A stretch of 64,000 bases of DNA from Vishniacozyma victoriae (Eukaryota > Basidiomycota > Tremellomycetes > Tremellales > Bulleribasidiaceae), in NCBI GenBank assembly GCA_017654735.1, contig JADPYG010000088.1:3906001-3970000 (forward strand), read 5' to 3'. The number at the start of each line of letters is the position of its first letter. Positions within the stretch are counted from its first letter, which is position 1. Position numbers and translations under genes: made by a program. The notes beneath the pieces are model-generated. The model saw only the letters and a list, made by a program, of their open reading frames with translations, was not told the origin of the DNA and searched no databases. Below are positions 12,655 to 22,937 of the stretch, piece by piece.

Positions 12655-14263
12655 ATGTTTGGTCATTCATTCTTTGGGTTTGGTTCTCAAAATCCCGAGA
12701 AGTCCAAAGACCACCATTTACGGCATTCCCCACACCGGGAGACATCACATCACAGTACCCGACACCATCATCCTGGACGCCGAGAGAGGACCGAGAGGCG
12801 AGGACTTGCCTCTGAACGTGACTTTTGCGACAGCGAAGATTATGACAGAAGAGACCGGTACCCCAGAGACAGACAAGGTCACGGCAAAGCAAAGTCCCAA
12901 TCTCGATACGAGACAGAGGCGGATCGAGAGCGCTTCTCCGATGAAAACGACCGCGAAAGAGACAGGAGAGATGCTTACAGGGAAGTGGAGGACGAGAGGG
13001 ACAGGAGAGGTGTTGACAAGGGCAACGGCGACGAAAGGGCCGGGAGGCAGTCAGAGAGGAGAACGGGTGATCGAGAATATAGGAGCCCTTCTCTCTCAAG
13101 AGCTCTTGACAGACAGCCAGGAGAGACTACGCAGGAGATGCAGGACAGAGTGGATGGTCATTCCAGACACCGCCCGAAGCATGACAGTGAGCAAGAGCCG
13201 AGAAGAAGGGCCTCATATGGACAGGAAGAGGAGTCCCTAGATCGAAGATCTATGCCTCGACGTCCTCGCTTCACTACTACCACAAGTTATCAATATCCAG
13301 ATAAAGCTATGGGAGATGCAGCTCCAGGGCCACTCCCAAGGAGCGGGGCCTGGCCATCCAAAGAACCGTCTCAGAGGCCAAAGCCAGGTGGTGAACGATC
13401 TCACCTGGGCCACTCGGATAATCAGGATCCGTCCGATCGCAGGTCTCACAGGAAGAGGGACCGTGGACCAGCGCGCTCGCGTCCCCTGGCGCATGACGGT
13501 CCCACCATTACACCCCTTCACCGACGATACACTGCTTCTACCACTTCAGACGCTTACAATAGCGGGCTGGCGGGAAAGCCGTGGTCTGAGACGGAACGAT
13601 CTCTCTTTCCTGGGTTGAGAATCGTCCGATTACCTCCGCCTGGGCCGGTGCGAATGCTGAGCCAGAAAGACTGGGAATCGAAAGATTTGGATCAAGACCT
13701 GGCAAGAAAGATCGCTTTCGGAGATCTCGGCGTGACAACTGAGGGCGAGTCTCTTCTCCTCTATGTACCTCGATAAGGAGCAATCTGCTGATGTAGGTGT
13801 AGAAGAGAACTCAGTGCCGTACGATCAAAAGGACGAGCTCACAAGATGCTATTTCCCGACGATTGGTGATTTCCAGCTTCGACTCAAGGCCTCCGAGGCC
13901 ACCACTCTCGCCGAATTCGCCGACATTGTCGTCGGAATGAAAGAAGGCTATCTGAGAGTCTCGACTCACGCTCGACAAACAGATATGATCGAAGTGCCAA
14001 AATCAGAGACTTTCCAGCCTGCCAACCGTCCACTATATGTGGCATTTGCTAAGCGACTCGACGACGACTTCGAGGAAGCCGAAAGGACGATGAGGACCAT
14101 ATCAGTGGTGAGCTCAAGTGAGAGTATGACCGGGGCTGGGGAGCTGGAGACGTCCGAGGCCTGGGCCACGAGGGGTCTGCGAGAGCAGTATGGTCGGTTC
14201 GGCTCCCACACAACTAAGGAACCCAGGCGAAAGACATACAGATATCCCGATGCTGGGAGTTGA
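12655..14263 (+). CDS. array gene C: His/Arg/Glu/Asp-rich protein with array C-terminal domain
   Basis: Model: exons 12655-13764 and 13808-14263; 521 aa. Function not recognised. The first 300 residues are charged and repetitive, rich in R, D, E and H (blocks such as RDRRDAYREVEDERDRR), and the start MFGHSFFGFGS is hydrophobic. The final 150 residues align with the gene A domain: LxSxxxW, then DELTRCYF, EATTLAEF, EGYLRV and RPLYVAFAKRL match LVRVKLG, NATTLMKC, GDYRAG and MPFYDSARKF. The intron (43 nt, GTACCT...GAAGAG, CTGAT branch) is required for the frame change but its exact borders are uncertain. A TATA box and perfect palindrome lie upstream. Confidence 0.6.
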
Positions 14264-14738
14264 GATGTGAGTTGAAAGAACCGGATTGTATATGGACTGT
14301 GTTATGTTTCCTCCTGTGTTCTGCGTTTATCTGTACATACATGTATGAACATATCTACAGTACCGTGACTGCTATCCGTCCACACCTCAGCACCTGGGTG
14401 GCAGAAGAACGGGGTCTGTGGAAAATATGCCTCCGGGATACCTTTCTCCCTTTCTCCCTTGGACGCTCCTTGGCTCTTCCTAAGGGTCGTCAGCCATAGG
14501 GAACATCTTGCTTCTTACCCCTCGGCGCTCCTTTTTTGCCGGTCTCAGACGTGAATTTGCTCCCATATTATGACCCCTCGACTCTCCTTTCGTCGTTGCT
14601 TCTATCAAAGGTGGATCATCCTTTCATTGACATACCGCTTCCCAAGTCATATGCTATAAGAAACTGTAGTTGATCTTCTTTTTCTCTTTTATACTTCCCA
14701 CAGCTCATCACTATAACCATCCAGCAAACTCTTTTGAA
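14264..14738 (+). promoter_or_regulatory. promoter region of array gene D
   Basis: A TATAAG element at 14655-14660 sits about 80 bp before the proposed ATG at 14739. Pyrimidine-rich DNA follows. No clear palindrome of the kind seen upstream of A, B, C and E was found. Confidence 0.4.
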
Positions 14739-15745
14739 ATGACCCAGCTATATCACGGGAACCCAAACAGCATGAGCTTGTCTCTGACTAGAGGAGCTCA
14801 CTCTGCCACCGGCTTCCCACAAACTCAGCGACGTTCACAGTCCAGGAACAGCAGATCTCGGCAGCTGAGATTGGACTCCAGCCCTTCCAAGACGGCCACA
14901 GGTAGCCCTGACCACAGCATGACCGTCGTCAGGTATGTCCCGAGCGACGACGCTGCGAGGTCTGGGGAATCAGGTGAGCCATATCTTCAGAATCTAATTT
15001 GACTCATGGGCTAAAGTACGAAAGATTTTATTTTTTCCAACGGTAGTTGGAGGTATAGAGGCCCGAAAGACTAAATGAACGAAGTCAAGGACCACCGCGG
15101 CTTCTAGTGGCCACCACAAAGGTCAGAGATGGACGGTCCCCGGCGATCGAGCGGTGTGGCCGCACTCCCAGGTGAGACATGTTTTCCTAGGACTGGGTAT
15201 TACAGGACGTTAACTATCCTGTTTTAGGTGTAATGCAGCGTGATCGACCCATCAATATACCCACCGATGGGTATCATGAGGGGTATCATGAACTTTCAGC
15301 CTACGGCAGAAAGTATCCGACCCAATGGAAGCACCGCATCGCTTCCAGACGACCCTTTGTACCTCACGAGCGCCGATACGGTGAGAGATCTCGTACTGAC
15401 GAGTACGAGCCAACAGAAGACAGTTCAGACGATAGAACAGCCGTAGATGATGGCTCCATCGAGATGGAGATTTCTCTCTTGAGACCAAGAGGACAGAGAC
15501 TGTATCGTGATGTTTGCAGGGTGAACAAGTCTGAGCACTCCAGGAGCCAGTCTAGAAGGAGAGATATTTACTATTCTCGCAGCAACGGCAGCAGTGAGAG
15601 CGACAGCCACGATCCCGATGGCGGCCGGGCTCATGTTCGGTCGTATGGCAGGAACGGTGTGTCCATCGACCTGAGCCCAGGTAAGAATTACCTTCTCCTT
15701 CATGAGGACGAATTCAGGGGGGATGAGCTGGTGAAAGCATTTTGA
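14739..15745 (+). CDS. array gene D: Ser/Arg-rich protein, model tentative
   Basis: Tentative exons 14739-14973, 15127-15171, 15228-15745; 265 aa. Function not recognised. The first exon is SR-rich (RRSQSRNSRSRQLRLDSS) like genes A and B; the last is rich in R, S, Y, D and E and contains an acidic patch (EPTEDSSDDR). The middle exon and the long first intron (153 nt) are uncertain. An alternative is a shorter gene starting at the ATG at 15129, which gives the same downstream frame. The array C-terminal domain is not recognisable, so D may be truncated or may have lost it. It belongs to the array by position, orientation, TATA promoter and composition rather than by alignable sequence. Confidence 0.4.
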
Positions 15746-16454
15746 GGAGGTTGTAAAAGTGCTAGATTTTCCGAGTTTTGAGAGTAGGTCGATTGTAGTT
15801 TTGTGTCTACGCATGTATGTAAGAAAGTCAGGTGTTTCCGAGTTTGAAATCAGTCAGGTGGTTTTCACTACTGTGCCGGGTATCCTGAACGTCCAGCCTC
15901 ATGTTATCGCCCCTGCCGTCGAGCCTGTGGGAGGATCGAGCTCTGAGCTGCTTCGTGTGTCCTTTCTCGATATCGAAGCAGCCTTACGACCCGAGGTCAG
16001 ACACTGTTGAAATTGGACCTGGGCATTTTGTAGAAGGTATTCACATCCCTCGGCATGAGAAAGAAGACTCTGTTTTTCTCGGTCGACCAAGGGTCCTGTC
16101 TTGCCTGAAACCGGCTACCCTTTTCATCTTCGCACTTTTCGCGATGAGTTGAGATCAAAGGATCTCATTCCACTTCCGGACGCGGACAACCTTTCAGATG
16201 GAGTGAGTAAGAGGCTCCAGCCATAATCAAAGGGAACGATGCGATACTGTGCACTGCTTACCTCCGTGGAGTCAAAGGTGGGCTTCCTTGCATCAAGACG
16301 CCTCAAGGGAATAAGCCCCGAGTCCCTTTGAGGATCATATAAAAGCTTCCCATGCAGGAAAGCCTCTTCGTTCATCACTTGCTCGCCACCGGTTTGGATC
16401 TAGGCCGAAATAGTAACATCATTCCATTGAACGTACTTCCCCTCGGATCTCAAG
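15746..16454 (+). promoter_or_regulatory. promoter region of array gene E: palindrome plus TATA
   Basis: The near-perfect inverted repeat CCTCAAGGGA (16301-16310) / TCCCTTTGAGG (16323-16333) flanks CCCCGAG at 16316-16322. TATAAAA at 16338-16344 lies about 110 bp before the ATG. The part 15759-16010 is open in one frame but shows no recognisable protein features and may be 3' remnants of gene D. Confidence 0.5.
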
Positions 16455-17169
16455 ATGGATTTGTGGTCAGGACGTAGCCAAAGGCGTGTCGCGCGCGGCC
16501 CTGACATTGACACCTTCTCTGCCTATCAACAGGTGTCGACCAAAACGAGATCTACGCACCGCGACGTGCGTACTCCTCGTAATAGATCCAGACCCTCAGC
16601 AGATTCACGAGACCGGACCAAAGCGGAATCCTATGCTCAAAGCTTGCTCCGTAGGTCTGTGTTCTCATTTGACTCGCAATAAGCAGCTGATATCTGTCTA
16701 GCACCTGAGTCGTCAGCGCACACCACAAGAAAAGGTGAGAACACTATTCTTTGCTTCGGAAGGAGCTCACTCTTGCCCAGTATACAGCTACCCAGATCCA
16801 CCCGGGCTCAGCCGAAAGGACGGGCGGGATTCCAGACCCAGCCCCCCGATCCAAGAAACGCCTACTCCATCATATACTTTAGTCCGCTCACGGGCGCCAA
16901 CGGGAAAATCTCATCAACACACCAGTGAGCGGAAGGATACTCACCATGAGCTCCGTAAGAAGCCCCATGAGTCAGCAATCGATCAAGGTCCCTCGAGGCG
17001 GCGATTTGAGTGCGTGGAGGTTATCGGTAGGCGTGCAAAGCCCCCTGTTGGTCTTCCAAAGCGAATTCATGTGCCAAGGAGCTACCGAGATAATCCCCAT
17101 TGGCAAGAATACGAGCGTATCACCAGGAATCAGCCCCAGACCAATGTCGAGGTTTATGAGGAGGAATAG
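16455..17169 (+). CDS. array gene E: small Arg/Ser/Pro-rich protein
   Basis: Exons 16455-16650, 16702-16734, 16781-17169; 205 aa. Function not recognised. The protein is Arg-rich throughout with many Ser, Thr, His and Pro (TPRNRSRPSADSRDRTK near residue 40). Two splices (51 and 46 nt, both with plausible branch sites) are required to keep one frame, and the 33-nt middle exon is small. No match to the array C-terminal domain was found. It is grouped with A-D by position, orientation, composition and its TATA/palindrome promoter. Confidence 0.45.
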
Positions 17170-17631
17170 GTTCGACGTCGACAACGGCAGACATGTACAT
17201 ATTCCCATCTCGATGGTCGGAGCGAGAATCTGGGATGGCCTGCGCACCAGAGACCTGGGCGGCTACTGTGAGTTGTATGTGTAAGCAGTTTGAATAAATA
17301 TGCATTTCGGATGAGTAGAGTCTGCCCCATGCTTCGTGTCATATGATGTATGTCAATTCGGCCAGGTTTCAGCCCGGACGAACGAGCATCTTAGTGACTT
17401 ACCAGGCTCTCGATCACGTCGACGTGTACCATGGCCATACACTGGGGCATTCCCTACTGGAGGTACCGATCAGGGCCAGAAGTCCGCGGCGCCGTTGAGG
17501 GGGTGAGTTGATCGATGGGCCATCGTCGAAACCCCGAGAGCTCCGCTTCGTGTTGGAACAGGCGGATCCCAAAGGCTCGATGCGCGGTTGACAAGAAAAG
17601 CAGTAGTACATACCGGTAAATCACCAAGACT
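17170..17631. other. convergent intergenic region after the array
   Basis: It lies between the stop of gene E (+) and the stop of the voltage-sensor-like gene (-). An AATAAA-like element near 17294 may be a polyadenylation signal. No convincing gene was found; short open frames here have no splice support. Confidence 0.4.
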
Positions 17632-18651
17632 CTATCCGACTCTATCCCAAAGATCCTCATCCTCCTCTGCCAACGCATCCCCCCTAGCCAGATTGGCCGG
17701 CGCCACCGGCCGTCTCTCCGTCTCCTCCTCCACCTCATCCGTGAAAATAGGTTGATAACCTCCAGCACCTCTTCCCGCTAAAGTCCTCCGACTCCCTCCT
17801 TGTAATTGCCGTTCAGCAACTGCTTCATCGTCTGATAAATCCAGGTCTAGGTCTAGTGCTAGTGATGCCGTACGTGCTTGGGATAGATCGATTGGTTTAG
17901 GTGGGTTTAGGACTGAGTGACCGGACCTGCTACGTTAGTTGAATTCAAGGTGGTGTGGGTGATACGTACCGGCGTAGGATGTTACCTAGTCTGAGGAATT
18001 GAACGGCATTTCGGATGACTAGTAGGACGGTATCGAATATTTCCTCCTCTATACCGAATCAGCAGAGTTACAGAGAAGAAGATATAGACTTACCTCTAGC
18101 ACCCTCTGAGCATGGCCATATGAAGACCAGCATCAATGTCAAAGAACAGAATGCTACAAGCAATAAATCCAGGACATTTAATATCGTCATTGGATATTTC
18201 TGCTCATCAGCTCCACCCCTCTATCCCGATTTCTACGAGGATTCGCTAGCTTACTTTTCCATAAGCTACCCATCTAGTCGATACTTCCACTACCATCATG
18301 CCATTAATTACTATCTCCAGGATATGCCAAACCTTTGGTGGACATATACCCTTGTCTAAATCATCAGCTCTGTTCCAGCCCAGACGACTCACGCGTAGCC
18401 ATCAAACTCATCACTACCGTCGTTAAACTCAGAGACATCATGATAAAGTAAAATAGTATGTAATAACGACTAAAGATGATCCGGTTCGCTACCCCCTTAA
18501 GCCGCTCGGAAGTCTGGATGGTATACTGCGACTTGAACGCCTGCTGAGCTGGACGAGCGGGACGTGCATTTGTCGTGGGCGTCTCTTCATCTGAACGGTA
18601 TTCAAAGTCGTCTGCCGTCAAGTTCTGTGCTTCTGGGTCTTGTCTCGACAT
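17632..18651 (-). CDS. stand-alone voltage-sensor-like four-TM membrane protein
   Basis: Complement join of 18651-18393, 18355-18255, 18199-18094, 18048-17970, 17929-17632; 280 aa. Four hydrophobic segments follow a polar N-terminus of about 60 residues. S1 is YYILFYFIMMSLSLTTVV. S2 is WHILEIVINGMMVVEVSTRW with acidic residues inside the membrane. S3 contains ILNVLDLLLVAF, with the NxxD spacing typical of voltage-sensor domains. S4 is VIRNAVQFLRLGNILRR with spaced Arg. No pore helix or selectivity filter follows; the last 100 residues are acidic and polar. This resembles the first half of Ion_trans domains. Whether it conducts protons, senses voltage or is only structural is unknown; the Hv1 S4 pattern RxWRxxR is not present. 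It is transcribed divergently from the single-pass protein at 18870. Confidence 0.72.
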
Positions 18652-18869
18652 GATGTGTAGTGTAGTAGTTCGTGGACAGTGCGCGGTTCATGACGGTCAT
18701 GACAACATCTCGCGGATGGTTGTGGTTGTGGCAGTCCAAGTGGCGGTCTCCTTTCATGAACCCATCCCGGGCTTCCTTTTCAGCAAGACCCCAAGTGCTG
18801 ATCAATCCCTGTTGATCGGAGTGGAGGTATATGTATATGTGCCAGCGTTGTTCAATTAATGGTCAACTC

Positions 18870-20713
18870 ATGATGATATCTGACAAGTTAAAAATCGCCT
18901 GTAAGTGCCCACCAAACCAGTTTATCTATCACACTGACTAACGACAGTAGTCGTTGTAGTCGCAATCTCCGTCATGGGTATATTTACATTAGGTTTACTG
19001 GTATATACCAAGTTGAAAAAGAGGTCAAGTAAGAGACACGCCGACCAATGGACGCATGCCAGTTTCCAACCATCCGTCGACAGCGACGATGGAAAATGGG
19101 CAAGAGCCTCACTCAGGCCTCCTCCGCGAGCGATGTCGGAAATCCCTCAATCCTCCTCTCATCATCCCCTACCTCCAATATCGACACATCCAATTTATAC
19201 CGAGCAGTCTATAGACTTCACTCGGATCGGGACTAGCAAAGAGGGCGATCAAAGGCAACGCCTCCAATCGATCGTTTCCACCCTTTCAAACCACCACCTC
19301 CCTTCGAATCCCTCTTTCGAAGCTTTAGACCATTTTCGAGCAGACAGAATCGGTTCCATAGACGATACAGATCTATTGCCCAAAGCCAGGAGACCAAGTA
19401 TGGCGACCATCGGTGAAAGTGGTAGGAAGAAGAGCGGGACTTCCACCTTGGGAACGATCAATGATCCAAGCGTGACTTCATTTACTATTGAGCGAGCTCG
19501 ACGAGCAAGTCTATCAGTAAAGAAGGTGTCGGTCGGAGGAGTGGAGGAAGTCATGCCGTACGCCTCGGGAACTATAACCCAGCCTACTTCCCCTCCTGAT
19601 CTCGATCCCAGATTCGCTGAACCTATTTCGGTCTTGACTCGACCACCATCCCGAATCGATTTCACCCAACCAGAAGGAACTCCTCGTCGACAAGGTGATC
19701 ATCTCATCGCTGCTCACAATTCACTTGCCCCCAGCTCACCTACTTTCCGACCGGGTAGGGATAGCTTACTGCCTTATACCCAAGACCCCACCCCTCTACG
19801 GCTACTTGGAAATAGCCCTTGCCTCCCGAGACCACTTGAACGGGAACGACTTCCAATGATCGATATTTCTCCCTTGATCTCACCAAAATCCTCTCAGGCT
19901 GCAGCCGTTCCTGTTACTCTCCGACAGAGTGAGGTGGTTATCACCAGCACCACCCCAGCTCGATCAGGTAGTAAGAAGAAGAAAAGGCCCGATTCCATCA
20001 TCCTCGCTCACCTCCGTTCCCCTAAACTCGGTGCACACTTGACCACTGATACTCATAACTCTACCGACTCCCCTCCTCCCATCTCTGACGCTCTTAATGG
20101 CTTATCAGCCGGAATAGCCACTTCAGTCCTAGCGATGAAATCAGCAGGAGGATCCACCAACTTCCCATATTCCCTCCCTCCATCCGCATCTTCAGGATCG
20201 AGGAATGAAATGCCCAAAACACCCCGTACGGCGACTAGCGAAGGATGCCAATCTGCCATGTCGGATATCGAGAGTGCTGAGCTCTTCCAAGCTTGGAAGG
20301 GATTCGCTCCTCCCATACATGTCGAGGAGCCTGTACCAACCATCAAAAGGGGTTTGAGTGTACAAGCCAGTACCCCAAGACCTAGGCCCAAAGCACCTCG
20401 GAGGGCAGGGACGAAAGATGGAGATATCGATATGGAGATTGTGTTGAATGGCGACAATCAACGAGCTATCCCACCCAAGCCAGATCATGGATTATCGGTA
20501 TCTAGACCTGTAGTCGTCTTGACCCCAAACACCGCCAAGGAACCGGACTTTGTGGTAGAGAAGCCCGGACATACTAAACGGGCAAGCTTGACCCCAAGTG
20601 TGGCGTCTGGCTCTTCATCAACATCGTCATCGTCAAAGAGTAAGATTACATACCTCGCGGACGTGGTCAAGGAGGAAAGAAGGTTGTCAACTTTGAGTGT
20701 TATCAGCACATGA
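18870..20713 (+). CDS. single-pass membrane protein with long Ser/Pro-rich tail
   Basis: Exons 18870-18900 and 18948-20713; 598 aa. Without the first small exon the frame would begin inside the hydrophobic segment. The splice gives a signal-anchor of about 20 residues (ALVVVVAISVMGIFTLGLLV) at residues 10-30, followed by positive charges (KLKKRSSKR) that would face the cytosol. The remaining 560 residues are disordered, rich in Ser, Pro, Thr and Arg, with a short more conserved-looking part (ELFQAWKGFAPP) near residue 470. Function not recognised. A four-codon upstream frame (ATG at 18859) overlaps the start. The intergenic space shared with the voltage-sensor-like gene is only 218 bp, so the two may be co-regulated. 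Confidence 0.7.
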
Positions 20714-20842
20714 GTACAGATATCAGTATGATCAGATTATTCACAAAGATGCATTCCATGATTTCCTTCAGACCTCGTTCTATTATTCCCAATAGCATAT
20801 GTAGCCCTACTCCAAGATGATTGGAGTAGTATCTAAAACCCC

Positions 20843-22658
20843 TTATTCGTCTTCATCTTCACTATCGTTCACTTCAATGACCCTTGATACCTCCTCAGCA
20901 TCAGCACCAGTGACATCGGTAGTCTTGTCCGGATGATTTTCCTTCTTCCAGTCGAGCAAGACTTGCCAGGCTTTCATTCCCACATCAACCCCTCGCCCCA
21001 CCCAAGGCTTACTGCTTCCATGTACTCGTTTCATCTCACACAAGACTGAGAGAGGTACGGTAAGGCCCTCGTAGTAGGTCGCATCTTCCCATTGGGGGTA
21101 CTTTGAAGTCGCGTAAATTGGTTCGATTATCGTCGGATTAGGACTCGTTAGAGTGATTGATCGAGAGTAGGTTCGAGTGTGCAAGAGCTCAGGCGAGTCA
21201 CCGCACTTGAGGGTCCTGATAACGGCGCCGTATGTGCCGGTGGACTCCCACTTGCTCACCGGGACGAGCTTCGAATCAGCCCCCTCGGGGAAGAATTGGA
21301 TGATATCGAGACTGTCGAGGGCGAGGATATCAAGAGCTGTGGATTCCAGCATGTGGTAAACCGGTCGGATGTGATCGTCAAACGGAGCGAATCGAGGCTT
21401 GTTGATGACCCGACTAGAGGATTTGGCTCCAGTATGGAGCCCGAGAGATTTGAGCTTGGTGAGGAAACCGTGGCCCGAGAGATCTAGCTTCTGTGCGAAT
21501 CAGCTCTTTGCGATATAGGTAGCAGGGATGACTGACGTCGAGTCTTTCTGAAGTCAAGTCGATGTCTGGCACGGAGTATGACAAGACTTGGAGGGGGGAG
21601 TGAAGGTCGTCGTCGCGTTCCGCCACCTCCAAGGCTACACTGAAGGGTATTTCCGGTATGTCGTAGTTCAGATGTTCAAGCTTGGGGTGATGAAGTATCT
21701 CTAATAACCATTCAACAGCGGTCTCCACATCCTCGTCCGCATTTTCCAGTCGGAAAGTCAATTTTTTGAGGTTGTCGGCCGATACCAGACTTCCAATCAA
21801 TTCTGGAAGGGTCCCATCGCGCGTGGTGCGATCGCACTCGATTGATGCTTCCCGTAGAGTTGATAACCAGGGACGTGGAACGTGGTTTGGTTGATCCGAG
21901 GTCTCCTGGTATGGACAGTCGCATTGGTCCTCGTAGCCATCAGGATCCCTGTGCGAGTAATCATTTGTCAAACCTCCACAAAGTCTAAAGTATTCGAGTT
22001 TTGGAGCTCGCTGGAGTAAAAGCTCGGGGAGAGAGTTGCACTCCCACCTCTCCATGTCTACTGACACCCTGTTCAGGTTTGGAAAGGCGTATATGTCAAT
22101 GGAACCAAAGTCGGTGAATTTAGCCCAGAAAGATTCTTTTCGAGTCGGCGTCCATTGGTTTCGGTAGATATGATCTCGCGATGTGATGATTTCGATTTCG
22201 GTAACGTAGTTCCTAGCGAGACTGAGGATTTGGATGATAGCGTTATTTGCTTCGACCCTAGGCTCAATCACCAATTTCCTGATATACCTCCACCTCTCCA
22301 GCCCTCGAGTCGAAAGAGCAACAATCAATTCCTCAGCCCTTCTTCTAGCTTCTGCCCTTCCGGCCATTTCAACCTCTTTGGCCTGTTTCTTTGCCCAAGC
22401 AACGTACTCGTGGGTACCATATCGTACAGGTCGAATGAGGACTGGTTCACCCCAATAAGTTGGGATTGAGAGTGTGATATCCCTGTAGATCCTTGATTCG
22501 GCGGGTTGGTGGAATGATCGATGGACGTATAGCATGTTGATGGCGGTTTTTTGGTCGAGTTGAGAGCAGATATCGGCCATGAGCTCTTTTGGGAGGGATA
22601 GAAGTGATTCAGGAGGGTTGATGGATGTGATGTGTGGGTTCGGGGGGTGGGTCTGCAT
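20843..22658 (-). CDS. F-box protein with leucine-rich C-terminus
   Basis: Complement join of 22658-21537 and 21490-20843; 589 aa. An F-box-like segment sits at about residues 17-60 (LLSLPKELMADICSQL, then MLYVHRSF), followed by irregular leucine-rich segments such as APKLEYFRLCGGL and NLKKLTFRLENA. It is presumably an SCF substrate adaptor; the substrate is unknown. The intron is phase 0 with a GTCAGT donor. A 41-nt 5' UTR intron (22702-22662) ends three bases before the ATG, which supports this start. The C-terminus is acidic (NDSEDEDE). Fungi carry many such fast-evolving F-box genes. Confidence 0.75.
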
Positions 22659-22937
22659 TTTCTGATGGTCAGCTATGCGATCGACAGAGGCAAAAAGCTT
22701 ACGAATGAGGTGTGTCTGATGAAGGTACCCTATCGATTGAAGAGAGATGAGAGGTGAGGGTGAGAGAGGTGAGTGACGAATGAAGGAAAGAAGGGAAAGG
22801 TAGAAGTATAGAAGGAAGAGAAATGAGAGTATGATGTTGAATAGACACACTCCAAAGGATGTGCACAGACCTTGTATATAAGGCACAATACACATACGTT
22901 ACATGACATCAGCCACACCTACTGTACAAGTATACAT

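Noticed and set aside
12578..13240. Second open frame overlapping array gene C
   Set aside because: It starts between the TATA-proximal leader and the chosen ATG and lacks the array domain; judged a composition shadow of the charged repeat region.
15759..16010. Possible extra exon or gene after array gene D
   Set aside because: No good donor/acceptor pair connects it to D and it has no recognisable motif.
9364..17169. Transposon or retroelement origin of the array
   Set aside because: No reverse transcriptase, transposase, terminal repeats or target-site duplications were seen; introns and TATA promoters point to ordinary cellular genes.
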